Assembly (NCBI GenBank): GCA_051870755.1
Contig: JBJECE010000013.1
Location: 1 to 62,395 of the forward strand
DNA length: 62,395 bases
Direction: 5' to 3'
DNA from: W0P28-013 sp051870755
Lineage (GTDB): Bacteria > Bacteroidota > Bacteroidia > Bacteroidales > Paludibacteraceae
Each line of letters starts with the position of its first letter. The stretch's first letter is position 1. Under the pieces are notes generated by a model that ran no database searches, was not told the origin of the DNA, and was given only the letters and a program-made list of their open reading frames with translations. Below, in pieces: positions 24,041-32,438 of this stretch. Both the position numbers and the translations under genes were made by a program.

Positions 24041-24382
24041 TCAATATTCTCTAAACCTTACAAATTTAAACTTTGAAATCTTCACACCATTTTCTTCGAT
24101 GGTCTCACGTTTCGTTGTGGACGCTACACATTTAATGCCACTTGCTTTGAGTTTTGTAACAAGTGCAAATGTAAAGTTCATCTCGCCCATCAGATGGACA
24201 GTGGTAACGCCTTGCATTGCTTTTATTTTATCGTAATACTCGTCAGCAAGGCTTTCGATATATGCCTCATCGCCGTCAGGAGCGACCTGCGGGAAAGGTA
24301 TATCAACCACTTGTCCGCCTGCAGCAGCAAGCTGTTCGGGAGACCACAAAACAGAAGGATGGTTAGAGAGGTTTAGGAACAT
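24041..24382 (-). CDS. Small unassigned CRISPR-associated protein (candidate ring nuclease)
   Basis: 113 aa, starting MFLNLSNHPSVLWSPEQLAA, with a central DIPFPQVAPDGDE segment, VHLMGEMNFTFALVTKL and a C-terminal FVRFREY. The alternation of strands and helices suggests a small Rossmann-like fold. It is 1 base from the upstream CARF-HEPN RNase gene, so it is made together with it. Small proteins in this position are often ring nucleases that degrade cyclic oligoadenylates, or sinks for them; that is inference from context only. I compared it by memory with Csx3, Csx15, Csx16, Csx20 and DUF1874 and none fits convincingly. Acidic and aromatic residues near Glu72 could line a ligand site. Confidence 0.7.
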   Translation of the reverse strand: MFLNLSNHPSVLWSPEQLAAAGGQVVDIPFPQVAPDGDEAYIESLADEYYDKIKAMQGVTTVHLMGEMNFTFALVTKLKASGIKCVASTTKRETIEENGVKISKFKFVRFREY

Positions 24383-24383
24383 A

Positions 24384-25649
24384 TTACTTAAAAATAGGTT
24401 TCAATAAATCTATGGATTCTTTCAAAGTACGAATGAGTTTTTTGCTATTGGTTGCTCCCCATACATTGTTGGTTTGATGAGCAATCGTATTTCTGATATG
24501 ATTGATATTTTTGAATGCCTTTTGGCAGTCGTTGAAGTTACTAATATGACAAGCACCTTTTGCAATATTACCCCTTAACATTTCTTTTGCCTGTTGTGAA
24601 TCATTTAAGGATGAGCCTGTATTGATTTCACAACATTCCACTACATGAGTTAGAATAGCTTCAAGTAACGAAAGATACGAACTTGCATAATTCTTGTGTT
24701 CATAGTGCCAGCACGCTATTTTGTACTGAAACTCAGCATTACTATTCGCCCTGAATTCCTTGATATAAGTATTTACAGCATTGGGTAGAATAGCATTTGG
24801 AATGGTAGAGAATGTTCGGTTTTTAATTGCACTTAGATTCCGTACTTGGTTTTGTAACCCATCAAGATGGTTAAGATTCATCTCATCAGAGAACTCTCGG
24901 AAACGATTGGCAGCCTCTTTTTCTCCTTCTTTGTCTAACAATTCGGCGATTTTATAACTATTTCCGTACTCTTTGAATGCATACGCACCTATAATCCAAT
25001 CCATGATATACTCGGTATCAGTAAGATTAACAACCGGTGTAATACTTTGTCCTGCCGCAGTTCGTGTACTTGCCTCGAGCATACCATAAGAAATATTTGC
25101 TATTCTAACTTGCTTGTCACTTATGGTTTTCATATACAAAAGCAAGTTCATCATATACATCGGCAGTGATCGAAATGAGTGCGTAATATCTAAATATATC
25201 TCATCATTTCTATTGATATATTTCTCTAAAGATAGAAAAGTAGCTGCATTGATGTCTTGCTCACTCTTATTCAACCCATAGTGCAACAAAATTATTTTGG
25301 ATCCGTTGCCTATGGCTTGTTCAATGCGGTCTTGGTGCGGAATCTTCAATGGTGAATCTTTAGTTGTATTTTCGCAATACTCAGATATTTCTAACCATAA
25401 AGTTTCATTCAATTCAATGCCATTTTTTATACAGAAATAACGATATACCTCTCCCCACATAGAGCCGGGAGTACCAATGAGCAGGACTTTTTGGACATCA
25501 TAGTACTGCATCATTGCATCAGCAAAGAAAGGTGTCGCTACAGATTTTCTATCATCAAATTGATAATTAGCTACTTCATAGGCGTACTTAGACTTTTCAT
25601 TGTTATCTTTGCGACCTGTACCCAAGAAAGCTATAAGAACTTTTGACAT
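24384..25649 (-). CDS. CARF-HEPN RNase, TM1812/Csx1-type (copy 1)
   Basis: 421 aa. The N-terminal CARF domain begins KVLIAFLGTGRKD and carries DITHSFRSLP at 154-163, the DxTH signature of the TM1812 family. The C-terminal HEPN domain has Arg386-x4-His391 (RNTIAH), the RNase active site. When bound to cyclic oligoadenylate made by Cas10, such enzymes cut single-stranded RNA without sequence specificity, slowing or killing the infected cell. It is one of two tandem members, with low visible identity to copy 2 outside the motifs. The upstream gap of 129 bases contains a protein-like readthrough frame. Confidence 0.9.
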   Translation of the reverse strand: MSKVLIAFLGTGRKDNNEKSKYAYEVANYQFDDRKSVATPFFADAMMQYYDVQKVLLIGTPGSMWGEVYRYFCIKNGIELNETLWLEISEYCENTTKDSPLKIPHQDRIEQAIGNGSKIILLHYGLNKSEQDINAATFLSLEKYINRNDEIYLDITHSFRSLPMYMMNLLLYMKTISDKQVRIANISYGMLEASTRTAAGQSITPVVNLTDTEYIMDWIIGAYAFKEYGNSYKIAELLDKEGEKEAANRFREFSDEMNLNHLDGLQNQVRNLSAIKNRTFSTIPNAILPNAVNTYIKEFRANSNAEFQYKIACWHYEHKNYASSYLSLLEAILTHVVECCEINTGSSLNDSQQAKEMLRGNIAKGACHISNFNDCQKAFKNINHIRNTIAHQTNNVWGATNSKKLIRTLKESIDLLKPIFK

Positions 25650-25778
25650 AGTGAATGCATTTTAGTGTAAAGCAGAACCTAAACATTCTACGATAATTTT
25701 TCCATATAGTTGGCGAGCGGTTTTTGTCTGTTGCTCTGTCCACAAATCCGATTGATATTGAAGAGGTGTAGGAGCATA

Positions 25779-27101
25779 TTAATCTATTTTGATTTTAAAC
25801 AAAATTACACCAAAAGCGCAAATACACTTTTTGATATTGTCCTTTATGGTCTGAGGTTTCATTGGGTTACGCTTTGATCGCATTCCTGAATGATTAAAGT
25901 CATTTCTAACTTCAGTCAAACTATTGAAACTATTGATTAGGATATAATTGTCAAACAAATCATCGGCAAGTACCTGTTTTAGTTTTTCAATCTTTTCATC
26001 TGTGATAATCCAACCTTCCTCTGGTGTTTTGTTGAATTTAATATTAAATGCCTTATTTATTATTTCTCTATTTTCTTCATCGTCAATGCGTATATTATGT
26101 CGCAAGCAGAAGAATGAAATAACAAACTCTTGTAGGATGGTTGCCGACTGTTGAAACAATCCGTTATCGTAGCACCAAACAGCAGCAGAAAATCCGTTAC
26201 GGACATTTTCATTTTCATCAAATGAAACTAGCGAAAACTTTATTTGTTCAAAAATAGGATTGAATGCATCAATAAATGTTTCATCAAGTTTATCGGCAGA
26301 CTCTTTCAAGTCTTTGAACGAAGTTGATCTTATTATATCCAAACCTCGACACGTTTTCCGCTCTTCTGTCACAGCCGACAGTCTTGTAATGAAAGTCCTC
26401 AATTTTTTTGCAGTCTCATCGGTTCCTTGTGTTTCTTTCAAAATAGGTCTAAATTCTTGTTCACAAAGCGAAACCAATCGGTTTACACTGCCATTCTCGA
26501 GATATTGTCCGGCAGCAAAAGTCCAGTCTTGTAGTTGCGAGATAGAGGTTAAGTTCATGATAGGCTTGCTTTCGCCTTCTGCCATAAAATTTCCATAGGT
26601 GATGGATTTTACGGTTACATTTTTCAAAAATTTTGCATAGTTGATGAGTACCAATAGTAACATTGGTAAATAACGAAAGGCGTGTGTGATGTCAAAATAT
26701 AACTCGTCTCCTTTTCCAATTTCTTCGTATATATCATTGAATATCTTCCATATTTCATCGTTGTTTTTTCCGTCGACAATCTTCTTTGACCGCATGGGAA
26801 TTGGAAAATTCTCTTTTTCCGACATTGCTTTTAACCCTTCAAGTTCAATTATTTTATTACTATCTTGAAGTTTTGCTATACCTTTAATCCATTGTTCTTC
26901 TTCAGATTTCTTAGTTACAAAGATAATAGCCGCGTCTTTGTCAGTCCATTTGTTATTATTCTGTTCATCTAAATTAATTACGTGTTTCAGTGTTGCCAAC
27001 TGAACATATCTTGTTGTCATTATATCTTGTCCGTCAGCAGAATATGTACATTCGCTATAAGGACCAGTACCTAAAATTGACATAAAAACTTTTCTTGCCA
27101 T
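25779..27101 (-). CDS. CARF-HEPN RNase, TM1812/Csx1-type (copy 2)
   Basis: 440 aa with the same architecture as its neighbour: MSILGTGPYSECTY at the start, DITHAFRYLP (137-146) as the CARF signature, and Arg399-x4-His404 (RNDFNH) as the HEPN catalytic motif. It is 5 bases after the Can2/Card1-like gene. The divergence from copy 1, including a longer middle region, suggests separate ligand specificity (different cyclic oligoadenylate sizes) or heteromer formation; neither can be decided from sequence. In-frame codons continue for 38 triplets past its TAA. Confidence 0.9.
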   Translation of the reverse strand: MARKVFMSILGTGPYSECTYSADGQDIMTTRYVQLATLKHVINLDEQNNNKWTDKDAAIIFVTKKSEEEQWIKGIAKLQDSNKIIELEGLKAMSEKENFPIPMRSKKIVDGKNNDEIWKIFNDIYEEIGKGDELYFDITHAFRYLPMLLLVLINYAKFLKNVTVKSITYGNFMAEGESKPIMNLTSISQLQDWTFAAGQYLENGSVNRLVSLCEQEFRPILKETQGTDETAKKLRTFITRLSAVTEERKTCRGLDIIRSTSFKDLKESADKLDETFIDAFNPIFEQIKFSLVSFDENENVRNGFSAAVWCYDNGLFQQSATILQEFVISFFCLRHNIRIDDEENREIINKAFNIKFNKTPEEGWIITDEKIEKLKQVLADDLFDNYILINSFNSLTEVRNDFNHSGMRSKRNPMKPQTIKDNIKKCICAFGVILFKIKID

Positions 27102-27106
27102 AATGT

Positions 27107-28207
27107 TTATTTTGCATTAATATTTAACAATTCACTATCTAACAGAAAGGCTAATGCATTTTCGTTGGACATTCCTAAATGATCGTCTTGTAAGGAAAAC
27201 GTTAGAATACCATTATCTTTGCATTTTTCCTTGGCCTTTTCACTCATTGACGAATTCGTTACAAACAAAGCTTTACTGCTCATACCACCATAATTTCTTA
27301 CTGCAGAAGCAAATTTGTCGATGTCTGTATTGTCCTCTATCTGAGTTTTGCACTCTACAAAAAGCAATTTAGAACCAGCTTCAACCAACACATCAATTTC
27401 ATTTTTTGCTGCGTTGTCTTTGTACGGAAATTTACAATTCATTCTAATAGATTCAGCTTTGTTCCATTTACTAATGATTTCAGCGACCTTGTATTCAAAC
27501 CACGCTGTTTTCAAAAGCAAATCGCGAACGTGTTTTGATTTTAGTGTTTTGGTAATGGTATTTCCCCTTTCAAAAAGGGTTATTTCAAATTGCTTTGATT
27601 CTTTCACCCATTTCATAGTCGAACCATTTTTGAGCGAAACCTCTGTTAAATGTGTATTTCGTTTGGCTTCATCAACAAGTCGAAACATATTATTGCTCTT
27701 TGCACTCAACGAAAACAACTCTATAATACTCTCAACAGTTTGTTTATCATCCGGTCCTATTTTGTCAAATGAAGTGTAATCATTAAGTGGATTCCCTAAC
27801 AATCTAAATTGAGCATCCATATCAAATTGAACTTTATGCGAACTCTTGTTACTAAAATCCCATAGCAAATTGTTTTGGTCTATGTAGAAAATTTTAGCAT
27901 TAGACATTTGTCCAAACACCTTAGCAAAATAGAAAGCCCATGGTTTTGTTCCACTTGATATGTTTATAGAAACATCATCATGTTTATATTTCTCGGCACA
28001 TTGAAGTACTTTATTTTCAATATCGTTCAATTCTACAGGGTCAATCTTTCTTCGTTCAGATGGAATCTGAATTTCAGCAGAGATGCGCTCTGCATTGTCG
28101 CGTGAACTATCCGAATAGATGAACACTACCTTTTCTGGTTGTGTTGCAACAATTCCATGGTAAACTGGTGCAGGCTGTCCGCCTACGAGGGTGATATGTA
28201 CTTTCAT
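27107..28207 (-). CDS. Can2/Card1-like CARF PD-(D/E)xK nuclease
   Basis: 366 aa from the Met at 28207. The CARF domain starts MKVHITLVGGQPAPVYHG and has INISSGTKPWAFYFAK (81-96), the ligand-loop region. The C-terminal restriction-type nuclease domain shows Glu238, Asp272 (NEIDVLVE) and Glu285-x-Lys287 (FVECKT). Known Can2/Card1 enzymes are activated by cyclic tetra-adenylate and cut nucleic acid, ssRNA and/or nick DNA. The frame is open 9 codons further upstream, but the MKVHITL start fits the family. It is the first CARF effector after the RAMP genes. Confidence 0.9.
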   Translation of the reverse strand: MKVHITLVGGQPAPVYHGIVATQPEKVVFIYSDSSRDNAERISAEIQIPSERRKIDPVELNDIENKVLQCAEKYKHDDVSINISSGTKPWAFYFAKVFGQMSNAKIFYIDQNNLLWDFSNKSSHKVQFDMDAQFRLLGNPLNDYTSFDKIGPDDKQTVESIIELFSLSAKSNNMFRLVDEAKRNTHLTEVSLKNGSTMKWVKESKQFEITLFERGNTITKTLKSKHVRDLLLKTAWFEYKVAEIISKWNKAESIRMNCKFPYKDNAAKNEIDVLVEAGSKLLFVECKTQIEDNTDIDKFASAVRNYGGMSSKALFVTNSSMSEKAKEKCKDNGILTFSLQDDHLGMSNENALAFLLDSELLNINAK

Positions 28208-28211
28208 TACC

Positions 28212-28361
28212 TTATCTATAATTTTCAATATCAAAAACTAAATTTAACACCCAAGCCGACCAAAGTTCAAGCTGCACCAAACCTAAATCTTCAATTCGTT
28301 GCCACTGCAAAATGCGGATCATATCGGGAGTGGCGCTGAGAGTGGACATGGAAATATTCAT
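28212..28361 (-). CDS. Possible 49-aa protein upstream of the Can2-like gene
   Basis: An ATG frame of 49 codons ends 4 bases before the Can2-like start, typical operon spacing. The protein begins MNISMSTLSATPDMIRIL and continues QWQRIEDLGLVQLELW, an amphipathic helix pattern. Its base composition (28,250-28,350) is GC-richer than both flanks, so it could also be a remnant of an older gene. No family is recognised. The starts at 28361 and 28349 are both ATG in the same frame. Confidence 0.4.
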   Translation of the reverse strand: MNISMSTLSATPDMIRILQWQRIEDLGLVQLELWSAWVLNLVFDIENYR

Positions 28362-28399
28362 TTAAATTATTGCTATATAAACCTTTTAATGTAAATCCA

Positions 28400-30583
28400 T
28401 TACAATTCGGTATATCCTTTTCCAATAACTTTTTTAACTTCATCAATAGCAAATATTTTTGCGTAATCATTATTTTTACCTCCCCATTTACTATCTTTAC
28501 GTTCAAACATTCTCTTACAAAAATCAATTATAGAGACTTGATTGCCATCGGATAACTGTGAAAAGGTATTATTATCAAAGTCTTTTCCACTATCGTTTAG
28601 TTTCTTTTTTAATCTATCCCAACCAACTTTGAATTTTGTTTCATTTACAAGAAAACTGAAATCTAACGATGCAAAATTCTCTTCTTTCTTCTTCTGTTCT
28701 TCTCTTTCTTTTCGATGTTTCTCTTCGAGTCTCTTCCTTTCTTCTCGTTTTACCTTTTGTTCTTCTTCAAAAGAAACGAAACTATCCTTAACGGAATGTA
28801 TGGCATATTTGCTATTAATTATTGTTGAGAATGCGTTCAAATATTCCTCATTATTTTTCACACTAACAAACTCATTGTCTTCACGATTATTAGACATTGT
28901 CAGATACTGAAATTTATTATCTTGACCAACAGGAATACCTTGTGCCATAGTGAATAGTTCTGTAATGGCAGGCATGTTACGCCAATTTGGGAAATGTTTT
29001 TCCATCTCTTTCTCAAACTCCAACATATAGTAATCTTTGCTGTTGTCAACAAAATTTAGTTCGATGTTTGATATTTTGACTACTCCGTAGCCGTATGGTT
29101 TGCCAAAACCAATGTTATGGAAACATTTATCTTGGTTTTTGTGAAATGTCAATGCAGAAAGTAAAGCTCCAAGTTCAACTGGTTTAAGGTTATGAAACGT
29201 GATTTTTTCATTGAAAATAGAGCCATTGCTTAGCATGGTGCAAGTTTGTTCCATTCTTGCAGTTCCTTCTCCGCTACTTGTGTTCATAATTTGCTTGCGT
29301 ATTGGATAACGTTTCCGACCAGAAATAATGTTCGCCATATCCCAATCATATCCATTTTTTACATATATTGGATAAAAGGATGGATGAGGAGTAGCAGAGA
29401 TGAAAGTTTTTTTATCCATTGTATGAGTACATCCTTGTGCAAAGGCATTTCCGAAATGAACTCTGCCACGAAGGGCTATATCATTGAGAGTAAAACCAAA
29501 CAGACATTCTGCCAAATCCCTTTTGAAATTATCCTTGTTGTTTCTTTCAGGATTTTTCAACTCTGCAGGAATGGCATCATAAACTGATTTATTATATGGA
29601 TATTTGTACAATACAGTTAATCCGAAACTATGCAGTTTGTTGTTTTCAAGTATAAAGAACACAGGTATTTGCTGACCTTTATGCAATTTCTTTTTCCAAA
29701 ACGAATAGTAATCCTCCGAATCTTTATGTATGGTTTCGAAGGCTTTGAATATATCATCATCAACTTTTATTTTGCCAAGACATTTTGACGGGAACAAGAA
29801 CTCTTTTTCCTTTCCTTTCCAACAACCGATTCTATTACCATCTTTACCAGTCTTAGGCTTTCTTGCGTTAGAATCATAGTACCTTTTTGAAGATTGACCA
29901 GTTAAGACAAATGTTCCATCATTATTCGACAATAAATAATCATTCGAGAATACAAATTCTTCATATCCTTCCTTTGTAGACATATCTATATTTTTGTTTT
30001 TTATCTTATAGATAATCTCATATTTCTTTTTGGCTAATTTATCAGAATCTCTTGAAAAATCCGTTTCTGTTATAAACGTATATAGTGTATCTTCCTTACC
30101 CAATAACTTGTCGATTTCTTTGATAGAAATTCTTTTGGGTGTTCCGTGATTCTCGATAATGTAACCATCTTTATCCTGATACAACCATCCACATTTTACT
30201 TTTCTCATAAGTGATGTGTATGAACTGTCTTTCAAATCTCGCTTACCAAAACTCTGATTCTCAACCTGCGTAATTTTTCCAAACGACATTATCTCCAACA
30301 CATTACGGATGCATCCTTTTATAGATGTTGCAGGAATAAAATACTTATTGTCTGAAGTCTTTGAAAACGAAGCATATTCCTCGTTTTTCTCTTCTGCATC
30401 TTTTTTTGTGTGTCCATTGCGTACAAAAATGGGTGTCTGTGCAGTGATTTTCAAATCAATGGTTCCTGATACGCCATCTTCAAATGGAATATCTTGTGAT
30501 ATCTTATCCGCCCAATCAGGAAAGAAAACCTTATCGTTTAGCGGTACGAAATTGAAAGGTGCTTTTATCGTTGCCATAATCAA
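28400..30583 (-). CDS. Type III RAMP protein, TIGR03986-like, with C-terminal extension
   Basis: 727 aa. The RAMP core shows FIPATSIKGCIRN near 81-93 and a late Gly-rich loop GFGKPYGYGVVKI, the Cas7 fold signature. It matches the large TIGR03986-type subunit found with type III-D-like loci. By eye, the position of the Csm3 catalytic Asp is not Asp here, so this subunit is probably non-cleaving. Residues ~605-636 are a very charged helix (EEEQKVKREERKRLEEKHRK), followed by a ~90-residue C-terminal domain I cannot assign. The start overlaps the upstream gene by 4 bases; the Met two codons later is equally possible. Confidence 0.85.
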   Translation of the reverse strand: MIMATIKAPFNFVPLNDKVFFPDWADKISQDIPFEDGVSGTIDLKITAQTPIFVRNGHTKKDAEEKNEEYASFSKTSDNKYFIPATSIKGCIRNVLEIMSFGKITQVENQSFGKRDLKDSSYTSLMRKVKCGWLYQDKDGYIIENHGTPKRISIKEIDKLLGKEDTLYTFITETDFSRDSDKLAKKKYEIIYKIKNKNIDMSTKEGYEEFVFSNDYLLSNNDGTFVLTGQSSKRYYDSNARKPKTGKDGNRIGCWKGKEKEFLFPSKCLGKIKVDDDIFKAFETIHKDSEDYYSFWKKKLHKGQQIPVFFILENNKLHSFGLTVLYKYPYNKSVYDAIPAELKNPERNNKDNFKRDLAECLFGFTLNDIALRGRVHFGNAFAQGCTHTMDKKTFISATPHPSFYPIYVKNGYDWDMANIISGRKRYPIRKQIMNTSSGEGTARMEQTCTMLSNGSIFNEKITFHNLKPVELGALLSALTFHKNQDKCFHNIGFGKPYGYGVVKISNIELNFVDNSKDYYMLEFEKEMEKHFPNWRNMPAITELFTMAQGIPVGQDNKFQYLTMSNNREDNEFVSVKNNEEYLNAFSTIINSKYAIHSVKDSFVSFEEEQKVKREERKRLEEKHRKEREEQKKKEENFASLDFSFLVNETKFKVGWDRLKKKLNDSGKDFDNNTFSQLSDGNQVSIIDFCKRMFERKDSKWGGKNNDYAKIFAIDEVKKVIGKGYTEL

Positions 30584-30984
30584 TCCTCCTTATCGTTAAA
30601 TCCAACAAATACCAACTCTGCAGGTTGCAAAACCGGCATACCTTCACACAATTCATCATTGTTTTCTTGCCAATACTGCAAGAACTGCAACTTCATGTGT
30701 TCTTTAATTCTGTGAGCATAGAACTGCTTTATGTCAACATCTGCTCGATTGAAATCAGTTGATGAGACTTGATGCTCCATTATCCAATATTCGCCATCAA
30801 GATATTTTATACTATACGACAGCATCGTAGTAGCATCATACAATTGGGCTTCAACAACAAATGGATTCTTGGCAGGATTCAAATCCTCCGTAAAATCGCC
30901 ATCTACCAATTGCGGTTCCTTGGCATCACTTTTCCAAAAGTAACCCACATAATTACCTCGTTTTATATTTTCAACTTTTTTCAT
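30580..30984 (-). CDS. Small type III CRISPR-associated protein (TIGR04423-like)
   Basis: 134 aa. The start VENIKRGNYVGYFWKSDAKE and the later YLDGEYWIMEHQVSS segment fit, from memory, the small Bacteroidota family TIGR04423 that accompanies type III RAMP genes. The N-terminal half looks beta-rich and the C-terminal half helical, so it is not a clear Cas11 small subunit, though it is the only candidate of that size between the RAMP genes. It overlaps the TIGR03986-like gene by 4 bases and follows the double-RAMP gene by 14. Csx19 is an alternative label. Confidence 0.65.
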   Translation of the reverse strand: MKKVENIKRGNYVGYFWKSDAKEPQLVDGDFTEDLNPAKNPFVVEAQLYDATTMLSYSIKYLDGEYWIMEHQVSSTDFNRADVDIKQFYAHRIKEHMKLQFLQYWQENNDELCEGMPVLQPAELVFVGFNDKED

Positions 30985-30998
30985 AAACTAATCTCCTT

Positions 30999-32438
30999 TC
31001 AATCTTTAGTTCTATTTAAACTTCCTGTAAACACACCGTTTCCACGGTTTACGCCGCCGCCCAATGGCAACATTCCTTTGCAAATGTCTTTCAATGCATC
31101 TTCAAAGGCGTCTTGTATCTTTTCGCCTTCGCAAAACGCTTTTTCATTCACTAAAATTGTCAATTCAAACACTTGTCCTTTGCCGTATATTGTTTTCTCA
31201 GAAAACAATGCTCCGTCAATGGCACCACCTGTAAAACGGTCTATGGAAACGTGATTAAGAATCTTATCTTTCGGTTTCATTTCAATCACATCCGAAAACA
31301 ATACATTGCCTCTAACTTGGTTCCGCATCTTATTGGTTTCCTTGTCTATTTCGCCTTCAGAACCGAACAATGCCTTTACGGCCTTATTGTTTTTGCCAAC
31401 CACGCTCTTGCGTTCTTCTTCGGTTTTCAAATTGTCAGCATAAACACCCATCAGTTTATTGTAATGAAATGCTGTTCTGTGAGCCAATGCTCCTTTTACT
31501 GAAGTGGCAGGAATCAAAACAAGTTCTTCGGTCAGTTCTCCTCTACCGTCTTTCCAAACCACTTTTTTCTCTTTGACAGGTGTCATATCCACCTCAGCAT
31601 CCCCGAAACCACTGCCGAAAAGGAAGAAATCTTCGGGGGCAAGATGGAGTTCGTATTTTACCCAATCTTTGGACAATTCCTTTTCATTCGGGCATGCATA
31701 TTCTTTATGCCAGAAATCGGAATTCAACTCAGATGACTTTTCCAAATATTCTTTACGCTGACCATCATCTCTCAAATCGAGAATTCGGGTTTGCAAGTCC
31801 TGGACTTTTATTTCACCGAATCCGCAGCGTGTTCCGCCTCCAATACGAAATGATTTGCTTTGGATTTGATCCAATATCTTGTTGAAATTGTCGAGAACAT
31901 CATTTTCTGCCACCATTTCTAATTCAAAACAGAAGCGTGTTCCAGCAAAAACCACTTGTTCATCGAACTTGCCAGCCTTTTCGGCCACACCCCGGTCGTT
32001 GATGCGCACATGCTGGCGGATTGGAAGCTCATCATATTGTTTCAGCAACGAATCTTCTTTTGCTTTTAGATTCATTCCGTCAATTACTTTGCCTTCTGAG
32101 TTGAGTATTTTGGCTTCTGTGAAGATGATTTCGGAACCTCGACCGCCATCAGATTCATCATGATAACCAAAATACGCAGATGATTCTTTTTGCTTTTCTT
32201 TTAATTTTTTGAAGCGTTCAGGATCCTTTTCTTTTTCAATTTCATCAATCATATGCCGAACCACTCCAGCAATTGCTGTACCCGGAATGTACGGTAACCC
32301 ATTGATATCTGTTGCAACAAGGGCATCAGTCAAAACGTCTTTGTCGCCACTGCCAACAGCAAGCGGTGTTTTGGCCTCTATCACAATACGAGCCAAGAAA
32401 CGATGGCTATAACCAGAAAATTTTATATTGTTACTCAT
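30999..32438 (-). CDS. Double RAMP (Cas7-Cas7) Csm3-like fusion
   Basis: 479 aa with two RAMP domains. Domain 1 (to ~215) has Asp38 and Asp44 in LTDALVATDINGLPYIPG, the Csm3 cleavage-site pattern, and ends with IGGGTRCGFGEIKV. Domain 2 (~255-479) has Asp284 (AEVDMTPV), IPATSVKGALAHR and the final GGGVNRGNGVFTG loop. It would fill two consecutive backbone positions on the crRNA and probably supplies two target-RNA cleavage sites. It overlaps csx10 by 4 bases. Such fusions are a known trend in III-D and III-E evolution. Confidence 0.85.
   Translation of the reverse strand: MSNNIKFSGYSHRFLARIVIEAKTPLAVGSGDKDVLTDALVATDINGLPYIPGTAIAGVVRHMIDEIEKEKDPERFKKLKEKQKESSAYFGYHDESDGGRGSEIIFTEAKILNSEGKVIDGMNLKAKEDSLLKQYDELPIRQHVRINDRGVAEKAGKFDEQVVFAGTRFCFELEMVAENDVLDNFNKILDQIQSKSFRIGGGTRCGFGEIKVQDLQTRILDLRDDGQRKEYLEKSSELNSDFWHKEYACPNEKELSKDWVKYELHLAPEDFFLFGSGFGDAEVDMTPVKEKKVVWKDGRGELTEELVLIPATSVKGALAHRTAFHYNKLMGVYADNLKTEEERKSVVGKNNKAVKALFGSEGEIDKETNKMRNQVRGNVLFSDVIEMKPKDKILNHVSIDRFTGGAIDGALFSEKTIYGKGQVFELTILVNEKAFCEGEKIQDAFEDALKDICKGMLPLGGGVNRGNGVFTGSLNRTKD

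Noticed and set aside
24041..24382. Naming this gene csx15, csx16 or csx20
   Set aside because: The remembered signatures of those families do not match the NLSNHPS and DIPFP segments; left unassigned.
28291..28527. 78-aa minus-strand frame at the end of the RAMP gene
   Set aside because: It overlaps the RAMP gene for most of its length in another frame and shows no family pattern; the 49-aa frame at 28212-28361 is a better candidate.
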